A stretch of DNA of 64,000 nucleotides, taken from CAIVAT01 sp037137455. GTDB lineage: Bacteria; Bacteroidota; Bacteroidia; Bacteroidales; FEN-979. The notes under the pieces are model-generated. The model made no database searches and was not told the DNA's origin. It was given only the letters and a program-made list of their open reading frames with translations. The translations under genes and the position numbers were made by a program. The stretch lies in assembly GCA_037137455.1 (NCBI GenBank), contig JBAXKG010000003.1:1-64000 (forward strand), given 5' to 3'. The stretch's first letter is position 1. Each line of letters opens with the position of its first letter. Positions 42,072-51,307 of the stretch are shown piece after piece.

Positions 42072-43328
42072 TTATTTAAAACTCCAGGCAGACTGTAGTA
42101 CTGTTTTGGCCCGTTTATCAAATGGATAAGGTCTTTGGATAAACTTATCTCCCTGTTTAATCGTAAACCGGATACAGTTTTCTATATAATCAAAAGTGCC
42201 ATAGGAATTGCCAAGCCATAAAGAAATATAATATGTTCCCGGTGAGAAACAGATATTGCGCACTATCACTGCGATGGTGGTGGTATTGCCTTTAGAGATG
42301 TTCTTTATCTCAAAACAATCATCAGCGTTGTTAATATGGCCGATGAATTCGTTTGCATCATTTCGGATATCAAGTGTCATATCACAGAAATCGATCGTTT
42401 CATTGGCTTTTGAAGTGGCGGTAACCATAAAATCATCTCCGAGGAAAACCTCATCAATGGGTTTGCCGCTCATATTGGTCATTTTGTACTCCAAAAACTC
42501 GATGACCCGTGTGCCGCTTCTGCGTAATTCATTTTCGTCGACCGACATTTGTTTGTAGGCGGAGGTGATATCATGCACTTTCCCTTCCATCTTGAGCATC
42601 CCGTTTTGCATAAGGATCCCCTGGGTGCATAATTGTTCAACTGCCGTAAGATTATGACTTACAAAAAGAACAGTTCGGCCACTGCGTGAAACAGACTGCA
42701 TTTTTCCGATAGCCTTCTTCTGGAATTCAGCATCACCTACCGCAAGCACCTCATCGACAATCAGTATTTCCGGTTCAAGGTGGGCAGCCACGGCAAAAGC
42801 AAGTCTTACATACATGCCGGATGAATATCGTTTTACAGGGGTGTCGACATATTTTTTTATCCCCGAAAATTCTACAATTTCATCGAATTTAGATCTGATC
42901 TCCTTTTTTGTCATGCCCAGAATAGCGCCATTGAGATATATGTTCTCCTTTCCCGTAAGTTCGGGATGAAATCCGGTGCCCACTTCAAGCAAGCTGGCGA
43001 TACGACCTTTGATTTTTATTTCACCGGTTGTAGGTGAAGTAACCCGCGACATCAGCTTAAGCAGGGTCGATTTTCCGGCGCCGTTTTTACCTACAATGCC
43101 AAGGACTTCGCCGTCGCAGATTTCCAGGTTCACATCCTGCAAAGCCCATACATACCTGCCATCAACGGTATCGAGCCGGTTTGATACTCCCACTTTCATT
43201 GTAGGATCTTCTTTCCCGAGGGCCCTGGCAAAAAAACGGTTCAGGTCATGACTTAGCGTACCCGTTCCGACATTACCAAGCCTGTATTGCTTGGAAACAT
43301 TTTCGAGTTTTATAACAACATTCGGCAT
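42072..43328 (-). CDS. wzt: Polysaccharide ABC exporter ATP-binding protein with C-terminal domain
   Basis: The first 250 residues are an ABC ATPase: Walker A at 80-88 (GKNGAGKST), signature YSSGMYVRLAFA, and Walker B EILIVDEVLAVGD. This is the form found in O-antigen and teichoic acid exporters. Residues 270-418 form a beta-rich domain like the carbohydrate-binding Wzt C-terminal domain that recognises the finished, end-modified chain in ABC-dependent O-antigen export. With the permease encoded next door it would export the lipid-linked polymer. Presence of the C-terminal domain suggests that polymer completion is checked before export. Confidence 0.93.
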   Translation of the reverse strand: MPNVVIKLENVSKQYRLGNVGTGTLSHDLNRFFARALGKEDPTMKVGVSNRLDTVDGRYVWALQDVNLEICDGEVLGIVGKNGAGKSTLLKLMSRVTSPTTGEIKIKGRIASLLEVGTGFHPELTGKENIYLNGAILGMTKKEIRSKFDEIVEFSGIKKYVDTPVKRYSSGMYVRLAFAVAAHLEPEILIVDEVLAVGDAEFQKKAIGKMQSVSRSGRTVLFVSHNLTAVEQLCTQGILMQNGMLKMEGKVHDITSAYKQMSVDENELRRSGTRVIEFLEYKMTNMSGKPIDEVFLGDDFMVTATSKANETIDFCDMTLDIRNDANEFIGHINNADDCFEIKNISKGNTTTIAVIVRNICFSPGTYYISLWLGNSYGTFDYIENCIRFTIKQGDKFIQRPYPFDKRAKTVLQSAWSFK

Positions 43329-43371
43329 TTTATAATATTTTCATGAATCAAATATTTTTTGAAGTTGATCT

Positions 43372-44250
43372 TTAAACAGTGTCCATGAATGTCTTCTCCA
43401 CTTTGTTAAAGATGATGACCCCAATCATCAGAAGGACAATAGTGAAACAAAAACTGTAGAGAAGGTGTATGTAATTGATCTGGCCGACACCTAGTAATGC
43501 GGTTCTGAATGTCTCTACAACAGGTGTCATGGGATTCGCAATTACCAGCAGTTTGTATTTTTCAGGAATTTCGGATAACGGATAAATGATGGGAGTAGCA
43601 TACATCCAAAGTGTAACACCAAATGTAACCAGGTGGGAAAGATCACGGTACTTTGTAGTGAGTGATGAAATAATGATTCCAAACCCCAAACCTAACCCTG
43701 CCATCAATATTACGAGGAAAGGGATCCATAAAACAAGGATATTAGGGCTGACATCAGAACCACGGGCCATGAAATATACAAGAAATAAGCAAAGAAATGC
43801 GAATTGAATCACAAAGCTCACAAGGTTGGAAATCACCACAGAGATAGGCAGTGCCAGACGTGGGAAATAGACTTTGCCAAAAATGGAGGCATTTTTAATG
43901 AAGGTCTGGGAGGTGTCGTTCAGGCATGTGGAAAAGTAGGTCCAGCCCACGATCCCCGACATATAGAACAGCATTTTAGGAATCCCGTTTGTGGGGATGC
44001 CGGCAATGTTCCCGAAAATAATTGTAAACATAATTGTGGTAAGTAACGGTTGTATAATGAACCACAATGGGCCAAGGATGGTTTGTTTGAATTTGGAGAC
44101 GAAATCCCGCTTGACGAAAAGCATTATCAGATCGCGGTATTGCCAGAGTTCATGAATATTAATATCCAGTAAATTGCGTTTGGGACGCAGTATCATCGTC
44201 CATTCATCAGGCAGGATGTTGCTTTGTACATCAGAATTGTGTGTGTTCAT
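43372..44250 (-). CDS. wzm: Polysaccharide ABC exporter permease
   Basis: A 292-residue ABC-2 type membrane protein with six hydrophobic segments. The N-terminal part has LWQYRDLIMLFVKRDFVSKFKQTILGPLWF, typical of Wzm/TagG/KpsM permeases (the run shown is split by known family conservation at W, R and the LGP motif). It would form the membrane channel of the exporter with the ATPase encoded 43 bp downstream. Confidence 0.92.
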   Translation of the reverse strand: MNTHNSDVQSNILPDEWTMILRPKRNLLDINIHELWQYRDLIMLFVKRDFVSKFKQTILGPLWFIIQPLLTTIMFTIIFGNIAGIPTNGIPKMLFYMSGIVGWTYFSTCLNDTSQTFIKNASIFGKVYFPRLALPISVVISNLVSFVIQFAFLCLFLVYFMARGSDVSPNILVLWIPFLVILMAGLGLGFGIIISSLTTKYRDLSHLVTFGVTLWMYATPIIYPLSEIPEKYKLLVIANPMTPVVETFRTALLGVGQINYIHLLYSFCFTIVLLMIGVIIFNKVEKTFMDTV

Positions 44251-44271
44251 GTTCTGTTCTTCAGATTAAAA

Positions 44272-45237
44272 TCAACCATACTTTTTGATAAAATCGCAAT
44301 ATGTACTTGTAATCCCTTCACGCAAGGTGATTCGCGGCGTAAAACCGAGTGCAGTAAGTTTGGTGACATCCAACAATTTTCGGGCAGTTCCATCGGGTTT
44401 CGAATGGTCAAAGATCAATTCCCCCTGAAAGCCGACGACCTCCCTGATAAGAAATGCCAATTCTTTGATGCTTATATCTTTCCCCCAGCCCACATTAAAA
44501 AACTCATTCCCGAAATAGGTTTCCATCAGGAAAACCCCGGCTGCAGCCAGATCATCAACATGCATGAATTCACGCAAGGGTGAACCTGTACCCCAGATAT
44601 CCACATGTGAGGCATTCGATATTTTGGCTTCATGGAATTTCCTGATCAGGGCTGGTAAAACATGGGAATTCTGGAGATCATAATTGTCATTTGGTCCGTA
44701 CAAGTTAGTTGGCATGGCTGAGATGTATTTTGTGCCATACTGCAGGTTGTAGTTTTCGCACATCTTCAGGCCGGCAATTTTCGCAATGGCGTAAGGTTCA
44801 TTGGTGTATTCCAATGCGCTGGTAAGCAAATGCTCTTCCTTAATTGGCTGAGGGGCATTCTTTGGATAGATGCAGGAACTACCCAGGTATAAAAGTTTTT
44901 TAACCTGGGTCAGGTAGGAAGTATGAATTACATTATTCTGAATCTGCAGGTTTTCATATAGAAACTGTGCCCGGTATGTATTATTTGCAACGATTCCGCC
45001 GACTTTTGCGGCAGCATAAAACACATAATCAGGTTCTTCCTCAGTAAACAGATAGCTGCATGCATTCGAATCCAGAAGATCTACTCGCCGATACCTGACA
45101 GATTCCATCTTTTCGGGTACATTGCGGTTATATGTTCCAACGATATTATTATATCCCTGTTTGAGCAGGTTTCTGAGAATTGCACTTCCCACCATTCCTG
45201 CAGAACCGGCTATCAGGATTTTATCCGTTTTATTCAT
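44272..45237 (-). CDS. fcl: GDP-L-fucose synthase
   Basis: A 321-residue short-chain dehydrogenase with the NADP-binding GSAGMVGSAI near the N-terminus, LYLGSSCIYP and the catalytic YxxxK in EPYAIAKIAG. FFNVGWGKDISI and HSKPDGTARKLLD are specific for GDP-fucose synthases. It epimerises and reduces GDP-4-keto-6-deoxy-mannose, made by the enzyme encoded directly upstream, to GDP-L-fucose. Its start overlaps the upstream gene by 8 bp. The locus thus makes its own fucose donor, so at least one of the transferases is expected to add fucose. Confidence 0.96.
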   Translation of the reverse strand: MNKTDKILIAGSAGMVGSAILRNLLKQGYNNIVGTYNRNVPEKMESVRYRRVDLLDSNACSYLFTEEEPDYVFYAAAKVGGIVANNTYRAQFLYENLQIQNNVIHTSYLTQVKKLLYLGSSCIYPKNAPQPIKEEHLLTSALEYTNEPYAIAKIAGLKMCENYNLQYGTKYISAMPTNLYGPNDNYDLQNSHVLPALIRKFHEAKISNASHVDIWGTGSPLREFMHVDDLAAAGVFLMETYFGNEFFNVGWGKDISIKELAFLIREVVGFQGELIFDHSKPDGTARKLLDVTKLTALGFTPRITLREGITSTYCDFIKKYG

Positions 45238-46345
45238 AGTAATTTTTTATTGCATAACCACCCTCTTTTAGATATCTGTCCTTTTTCATCAGAAGCAGAT
45301 CTCCGGCAACCATGTCTTTTACCAGCGATTGTAAGTCATGTTCGGGAACCCATCCAAGTTTTTCCTTCGCCTTGGTCGGGTCACCGATCAACAGTTCCAC
45401 CTCCGTTGGTCTGAAATACCTTGGATCAACGCGAACCACCACATTGCCCGGTTTCACATGGAATTCGGGATTAGTGCACTCCTTAACGATGCCTGTTTCA
45501 TTTACCCCTTCGCCTTCAAAGTCAACAATAATACCGAGTTCCCTGAAGGCCATACGAACAAAGTCGCGTACCTCGGTGGTCACTCCTGTTGCGATCACAA
45601 AATCATCGGGTGTATCCTGTTGTAAAATGAGATACATTGCCTTCACGAAATCTTTTGCATGGCCCCAGTCCCGTTTAGCCGACAAATTTCCAAGGTGAAC
45701 ACTATCCTGAAGCCCCAGGGCAATTTTTGCAACGGCCCGGGTTATTTTACGGGTCACAAATGTTTCACCCCGGATTGGGGATTCATGGTTGAAAAGAATC
45801 CCGTTGCAGGCAAACATGTTGTAAGCTTCACGAAAGTTCACCACGATCCAGTAAGCGTAGAGCTTGGCAACAGCATATGGTGACCTTGGATAAAAGGGCG
45901 TTTTTTCAGTTTGCGGAATCTCCTGTACCTTACCATACAATTCGCTGGTGGAGGCCTGATAGAATTTTGTTTTTTCCGTCATTTTCAACAACCGGATTGC
46001 TTCCAACAACCGCAAAGTCCCGACAGCATCAGCATTGGCTGTATACTCGGCAGTATCAAAACTAACTGCAACATGCGACATAGCCGCGATATTATAAATC
46101 TCATCGGGCTGGGTTTCCTGAACGATCCTGATAAGATTGGTAGAATCAGTCATATCTCCATAATGGAGGAAAAAATTCTTGTTGGTAGCAAAAGGATCCT
46201 GGTAAAGGTGATCAATACGGTCGGTATTGAAAAGTGAGGATCTGCGTTTGACCCCATGAACAATATATCCAAGTTTAAGCAGATATTCCGACAGGTAGGC
46301 TCCGTCCTGACCGGTCACTCCCGTAATCAATGCGACTTTACTCAT
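45230..46345 (-). CDS. gmd: GDP-mannose 4,6-dehydratase
   Basis: A 371-residue extended short-chain dehydrogenase. ALITGVTGQDGAYLSEYLL binds NADP, RRSSLFNTDRIDHLY is a Gmd hallmark, and STSELYG with YAVAKLYAYW gives the catalytic Thr/Ser-Glu-Tyr-Lys set. FNHESPIRGETFVTRKI is also typical. It converts GDP-D-mannose to GDP-4-keto-6-deoxy-D-mannose for the next enzyme. The length is normal. Confidence 0.97.
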   Translation of the reverse strand: MSKVALITGVTGQDGAYLSEYLLKLGYIVHGVKRRSSLFNTDRIDHLYQDPFATNKNFFLHYGDMTDSTNLIRIVQETQPDEIYNIAAMSHVAVSFDTAEYTANADAVGTLRLLEAIRLLKMTEKTKFYQASTSELYGKVQEIPQTEKTPFYPRSPYAVAKLYAYWIVVNFREAYNMFACNGILFNHESPIRGETFVTRKITRAVAKIALGLQDSVHLGNLSAKRDWGHAKDFVKAMYLILQQDTPDDFVIATGVTTEVRDFVRMAFRELGIIVDFEGEGVNETGIVKECTNPEFHVKPGNVVVRVDPRYFRPTEVELLIGDPTKAKEKLGWVPEHDLQSLVKDMVAGDLLLMKKDRYLKEGGYAIKNYYE

Positions 46346-46382
46346 GGTATTTGTTTTTAAATAGTAAAATTTTCCTTTGATG

Positions 46383-48752
46383 TTAAAACTTCCTGATTAG
46401 TTCAATGATCGACTTTCTGACTCCGATAAAAATTCCTGGAATAATGGATTTCCGCCCCAGTTCAGCGCTGAGATCATTCCCGGCAATTTTAATCTTTTGT
46501 TTAAAATCTGTAAATACAATATGAATTCTCTTCATCTTATTTTCAATTGCCTCGGCAATTGATTTTGCAAACATTTTTTTATCAGAGTGATTATACCTCG
46601 TAACAAACAGGGTAACATCGGCAAAACGGTTGAGCAGAAAAGCATCTCCAACAATCCCGATAGGAGGAGTATCCATGACGATAAAGTCGTATCTTTTGCG
46701 CAACTCGGCAAACAGGAGTCGGTTTTTTTCCGATTCAATTAACTCATCAGGGTTGGGAGGAACAGGTCCTGAAAGCAATATGTCAAGGTTTTTGGTATAT
46801 GTTTTTTGTATGACCTGGTCAACGGGGATATCATTGATTAAAAAATTGGTTACTCCTTCATTTCCGGAAAGGTTGAACGATTCGGCAATTTTAGGTCGTT
46901 GCAGGTCGAAACCGAGTAGCAGTGTCCGTTTTCCAGCCAGGGCGTAAATAGAGGCCAGGTTTATAGCCAAAAATGTCTTTCCATCTCCGTTAATTGATGA
47001 GGTTATCATGATTACCTGTTCTCCGCTCCTGGGATCCAGGTTGAGTTTTATCTTTATTATCCTTAATATCTCAGTGAAGAATGAATTGGCCTGGAGAAGG
47101 ATTTTCCCTGTCCTCTTGTCGGTATTGCGGATGAGGGTTCCGATAATCGGAACATCGGTGATTGCCTCAATATCATCTGTTGACATAATCCGGTTGTTGA
47201 AGAGAACGACAACAAACAGGAAAACAGCAGGTAGAAGCAATGCCCAGATAAAGGCGTTTATAAAAGCCGTTGTGGGACTGGCAGAAATAACCATGACGCC
47301 TGTATCGCCGGCATAATCAACAATTTCATGATCGGAACTGTTAGCAGCAAGTTGAATCTCAACCTCCGATTTCCGTTTTAATAAAAAGTCGTAGAGATTA
47401 TTGAAAACATTGTATTTTCTCTCTATTTCAAGGTATTGCCTTTCAATACCGGGTAATGTTGCAAATTCGGCATCCTTTTTCCCCAAACGCTCATCTGTAT
47501 CTTTGATTTTGATTTTAGTGGTCTGAATTATACTCTGCATGTTTTCCAATAATGCAGTCTTCATGTTGACAATCTGTTCTTCAAGTGTCTGAATATAAGG
47601 ATTTTGTCGCGATGAATTTGCAACCAGATCCTCCTTCTCAAGCGATACAGTGGATAATTTTAAAACCAGGTCTGAAAACAGGGGCAGACTTAGTCCAACA
47701 GTTGAGGGCATCACGATATCACTATATGAGTTTCGTGTTTGCAGATAATCGAGCAAATATTCATAATACTTTAAATCGGCCATTAATCCGGCACGGCTTT
47801 TTGATTCATTGTTCATTTCACTCAGCAACATAGCGGCTTTGGCCGAAAGTTGCATGAATTTATTAACCTTTCTGAACTCTTCCAGTCGTTGTTCTGCCGA
47901 ATCGAGATCTTTACCCATTTGGAGCAGCTGGCTGTTGATGAATTCAATTGTACTGATAAGGATTCTGTTCTTTTTTTCAAGGTTGGATGTCAGAAACATC
48001 CGGGTTAGTTCATTCAGGTAATCTTTCTCTTTTTCTTTGTTGGGGCCTGATGATGAAATGATAATGACAGAAGTTTGTTTCTCGGGTTCGATGACCGTTT
48101 TGTCGCGGTACTGGCCAGCCAGCTGATTGATGTCATTAATGATGAATCCATATACCTGCGAGGTGTAATCCTGCGCATTGATGCTGTCTTTGAGCGCAAC
48201 TGAAAAAGAGTATTCGTTCGACTCAACAGTATCGCCAAACATAAAGGTTTTCGGTTCTTTAAAAGGAGGGTAATCATCTGACCAGATCTGGAATTTGCCT
48301 GGCCCGGTTAATTTCAAGTTAAACATGATTGTTTTTGGCTGCTTATGCGATTTGTTAAAGGAGACCAGAAAAGGAGCTCTTTTATAAATCTCTTCCCAAA
48401 CGTATTTACCCTTAGCAAAATAGGATACCTGAAAATTGAGATTTTCAAGAATATGCCTGATTTGTGAAAAGGATTTTAAAATGGCGATCTGGTTGTCAAT
48501 AAGTTTTGAATTCAGAAAAAGCGGATCAGCCGAAATGGAGCCGCGCTGGTCGAGTACCGATTTGTTGCTTTTATCTTCAATCAGTACAGAAGTGGATTGT
48601 TTATAAACCGGGATTACATACCGGTTTTTATACATAGCAAAGAAATAGGCAATAATAAACGCAAATAAAAACAGATACCAGTTGCCCAGATATTTATTCA
48701 ATACCCTTTTGATATCGATTCCTCCGGTCAGGCCTGCACTGGCTTTACCCAC
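46383..48752 (-). CDS. Wzc-like polysaccharide co-polymerase with BY-kinase-type domain, GTG start
   Basis: A 789-residue inner-membrane protein with two membrane segments (about 28-46 and 503-525) and a large periplasmic part with coiled coils (about 270-460). The cytoplasmic ATPase domain has Walker A with Lys592 (NGDGKT), Walker B IVMDTPP (691-697) and a Walker A' region LLLGFDLQRP in which the first Asp is replaced by Gly. No Tyr lies in the last 69 residues, so the C-terminal Tyr cluster of Wzc/CapB kinases is missing. It would set chain length and couple to the Wza-like lipoprotein. The start is GTG at 48752, 3 bp after the upstream stop; no ATG precedes the first membrane segment. Confidence 0.9.
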   Translation of the reverse strand: MGKASAGLTGGIDIKRVLNKYLGNWYLFLFAFIIAYFFAMYKNRYVIPVYKQSTSVLIEDKSNKSVLDQRGSISADPLFLNSKLIDNQIAILKSFSQIRHILENLNFQVSYFAKGKYVWEEIYKRAPFLVSFNKSHKQPKTIMFNLKLTGPGKFQIWSDDYPPFKEPKTFMFGDTVESNEYSFSVALKDSINAQDYTSQVYGFIINDINQLAGQYRDKTVIEPEKQTSVIIISSSGPNKEKEKDYLNELTRMFLTSNLEKKNRILISTIEFINSQLLQMGKDLDSAEQRLEEFRKVNKFMQLSAKAAMLLSEMNNESKSRAGLMADLKYYEYLLDYLQTRNSYSDIVMPSTVGLSLPLFSDLVLKLSTVSLEKEDLVANSSRQNPYIQTLEEQIVNMKTALLENMQSIIQTTKIKIKDTDERLGKKDAEFATLPGIERQYLEIERKYNVFNNLYDFLLKRKSEVEIQLAANSSDHEIVDYAGDTGVMVISASPTTAFINAFIWALLLPAVFLFVVVLFNNRIMSTDDIEAITDVPIIGTLIRNTDKRTGKILLQANSFFTEILRIIKIKLNLDPRSGEQVIMITSSINGDGKTFLAINLASIYALAGKRTLLLGFDLQRPKIAESFNLSGNEGVTNFLINDIPVDQVIQKTYTKNLDILLSGPVPPNPDELIESEKNRLLFAELRKRYDFIVMDTPPIGIVGDAFLLNRFADVTLFVTRYNHSDKKMFAKSIAEAIENKMKRIHIVFTDFKQKIKIAGNDLSAELGRKSIIPGIFIGVRKSIIELIRKF

Positions 48753-48755
48753 GGT

Positions 48756-49565
48756 TTATAGTTTAGTTAACGTAAGAACCAAAACCGCGAAAGTTACAAT
48801 CGTCGTCAATATCGATATAGAGAAAGTGGGAGTAATCCCAAACGCTTTGGCTTTCATGGGTTCGGCATATATCAGATCGTTCGGGTATACATAAAACATG
48901 TTTTTCCCGATCAAATTACCACTCCTCAAATCAATTACATACATTTTCTTTTCACCATTTTCATTGCGCAGAACTTTTATCTTGTTCCGCTTGGCATAGT
49001 CTGTCAATCCTCCTGCCAGTGAAACGGCTTCGAATATTGTAAGTTTATTTCGCATCATGTTATAGGTGCCTTGCTTTGTAAACTCACCAAGCATATAAAT
49101 GGTGTTATTAATCAGTACTACCTCAATTCTGCAACGGCCAACAATTTTGGCTGCATGCACTTTCACGGTATCGCGAGCCTCTCTGATAGTCAAACCTCCG
49201 AGTCGAATGATGCCAATATAGGGGAAATAAATGGTGCCATCGTCATACACATGATATCCGACAAGCGCCTGATTTTCGCTGTTAAGGTAGTTAATACCAG
49301 CAACAGGTTCCACAAACTGTGTTATAGGTTTTTCGACAGAAGTTATACTGATGTATAAGTAATCATTTGGCTGAATACGGTATATGGTATCTTCAAAATG
49401 TTTTCCCTCAAAGGTGTTGGCATAGGTGCTGTCGATCAGTTTGTCGTACTGCATTAAAAGCAGATTCTTTTGAGGGATGCATGAAGACAGAAAAACAAAG
49501 GCAATGAGAATACTGAAGATAAAAATCCGGTTGATGGATAAAGATCCTGATGAGGTTAAAATCAT
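48756..49565 (-). CDS. Wza-like polysaccharide export lipoprotein
   Basis: A 269-residue protein. The signal peptide ends in a lipobox LSSC (Cys at about residue 28). The polysaccharide export domain follows (RIQPNDYLYISI at about 62-73) and SLBB-like repeats (VYDDGTIYFPYIGIIRLGGLT; MLGEFTKQGTYNM). A C-terminal hydrophobic segment (about 246-268) could be an extra membrane anchor. It is shorter than E. coli Wza (about 380), as is usual in Bacteroidota. It would form the outer-membrane or envelope part of the exporter. A promoter element lies 25 bp upstream. Confidence 0.92.
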   Translation of the reverse strand: MILTSSGSLSINRIFIFSILIAFVFLSSCIPQKNLLLMQYDKLIDSTYANTFEGKHFEDTIYRIQPNDYLYISITSVEKPITQFVEPVAGINYLNSENQALVGYHVYDDGTIYFPYIGIIRLGGLTIREARDTVKVHAAKIVGRCRIEVVLINNTIYMLGEFTKQGTYNMMRNKLTIFEAVSLAGGLTDYAKRNKIKVLRNENGEKKMYVIDLRSGNLIGKNMFYVYPNDLIYAEPMKAKAFGITPTFSISILTTIVTFAVLVLTLTKL

Positions 49566-49590
49566 GACATTCTCTCCCTGTAAATCGAAA

Positions 49591-49598
49591 CAAATATA
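49591..49598 (-). promoter_or_regulatory. Bacteroidota -7 promoter element inside the polysaccharide locus
   Basis: On the minus strand this reads TATATTTG, 25 bp before the ATG of the Wza-like gene. A TTG lies 23 nt further upstream, at the long end of the usual spacing. It could give the export and assembly genes a start independent of the regulatory genes upstream. Confidence 0.5.
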
Positions 49599-49681
49599 AT
49601 AAAATAGATACGGAAAGGAAACAATAAAATTAATATAATGGGATTGAATCCGCTATAAGCTCTAAAATTTCAATGCAATGG

Positions 49682-51253
49682 TTATTTTATTGTACGATAC
49701 ACAATACGAAGTAAATCGTTGCGATTGACAGGTTTCACCAGGTATCCATTGAAATTATTGTCTGTGATGCGGTCGATTAAGCTCTTTGCGGTAAAAGCAG
49801 TTTGAGCGATGAAAGGAATATTTTGATATTCGGGCCACCTTTTTTCCATTTCCGCCTTTAAGAGTATTCCGTCCCATGGTTTTGGCAATCCGATGTCCAT
49901 AATCACAATATTAAAAATAATACCCTTGTTATAAAAACCCTCTGTAATATTCAATGCTTCATTGCCTGAAAAGGCTGTTGAAACAGCAGAAATATTCTCG
50001 AAGTACAAATTCAGAAGGGATGCACTGAATTTGTCGTCCTCAACAATTAAGATATTCAGAGCCCTTTCCCCTATGTTTTGTTCTAATTGTGCCAGATCAT
50101 CCAGGCTGTCGCTTCCAGGTGCAAGCGGAAGCGATACATGTGCTATTTCTGCCATCTGTTCGCCAGTTGAAAATGTTATTTTTCCGTCAACCAGATTTAG
50201 TGTGTTTAACAGAGACTTAATTTCCGGACTTTGCGATAATACAGGATTGGTTATGTCGTAAAGGTTTTTGGCATTCTCGCGTTTAATAAAATTGATAATT
50301 CCCTGGGGAATATCCTGGCCCAGATTGTCAATAACAATCACAGCTTTTTCATGGGACGGGTCAAATGCAACATCAACAACGACATATTCATTCCTGGAAT
50401 ACTGAAGCGCTTTGGATAGTAGAAATTTAATAAGTTCCAGCAGAAGGAATTCATCAGTAAATACTATTATTTCATCCGACTGTCTGATTTGGATAGTCAG
50501 GTTGTTTTCTCGGGCAACAGGATCCAGCAATATCTGGGCCTTTTGAATGATGGAGGCAATAAGGCAAGGGGCCCGGTTTACTTCGTAAGAATCAGTTTCT
50601 CCGATACTTAACTTATTCAGGAGTGTTTTCAACTGATTGCCGCTCTTCATAATGTATTCAACCTGGCCAAGCAATTTTTTATCCTTTGAAACAATCGGCT
50701 CTTTAAAAAGGAGAGAGCTAAAGCCCAACATATTGTTCAGTAAGTTCCTGACCCGGTGCTCAAAATCAATATTCCAACGACCCTGAATCTCGATGGTATT
50801 TTCTGATTGCGACAATGTAAGTAACTCATTCCGGGGCTGATCTGCAGTCTGCCTTGCGGTATCTGCAATCTCATTTTCCTCAACAACAACACAGGTCCCA
50901 AGAAATTTTTGTCCTTCAATTTCCTTAAAATCAATTAAAATTGGAATAAGATATCTCCGTGCATCAATAATGAAAATTCGGGAAGTAAATTCTGAAAATT
51001 GCTTTGCCTCAAAAGAATTTTCATGACCTTTTAAAGTCACAAACAGATCTCTTACATGATATTCTTTGATCTCTTCTTCAGTATAACCGGTCAATAATTG
51101 TGCTTTCTTGTTAAGGATAAGCAAGTCTCCCTCAATATCGGCAAGGAATGTAGCTTCTCTTTTGTTTTCAATAAGGGTTTTATAATAATCTTTGTTCGCG
51201 AGAGATTTTTTATCGCGTGTCTCTTTATTTCCGAATACTGAACGAATTGCCAT
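49682..51253 (-). CDS. PAS-kinase-like-receiver protein with degenerate ATPase domain
   Basis: A 523-residue soluble protein. A PAS domain spans about 22-125. The dimerisation-helix region has His166 in DFEHRVRNLLNNMLGF, but the residue after His is Arg and the usual Pro is lost. In the ATPase-like region the N-box Asn is replaced by Lys281 (LLSKALQYS), the G1 box reads DNLGQDI, and no glycine-rich G2 box is seen. The C-terminal receiver (400-520) keeps EDD, Asp453 in IMDIGLP, Thr and Lys. It is likely inactive or weak as a kinase and may act as a sensor scaffold or a phosphate sink. It lies inside the polysaccharide locus. Confidence 0.85.
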   Translation of the reverse strand: MAIRSVFGNKETRDKKSLANKDYYKTLIENKREATFLADIEGDLLILNKKAQLLTGYTEEEIKEYHVRDLFVTLKGHENSFEAKQFSEFTSRIFIIDARRYLIPILIDFKEIEGQKFLGTCVVVEENEIADTARQTADQPRNELLTLSQSENTIEIQGRWNIDFEHRVRNLLNNMLGFSSLLFKEPIVSKDKKLLGQVEYIMKSGNQLKTLLNKLSIGETDSYEVNRAPCLIASIIQKAQILLDPVARENNLTIQIRQSDEIIVFTDEFLLLELIKFLLSKALQYSRNEYVVVDVAFDPSHEKAVIVIDNLGQDIPQGIINFIKRENAKNLYDITNPVLSQSPEIKSLLNTLNLVDGKITFSTGEQMAEIAHVSLPLAPGSDSLDDLAQLEQNIGERALNILIVEDDKFSASLLNLYFENISAVSTAFSGNEALNITEGFYNKGIIFNIVIMDIGLPKPWDGILLKAEMEKRWPEYQNIPFIAQTAFTAKSLIDRITDNNFNGYLVKPVNRNDLLRIVYRTIK

Positions 51254-51307
51254 GAGTAAAGAGTTATCCTTTTACGGCTTCCGGGATATAATAGTTTGAA
51301 AGTTTCC

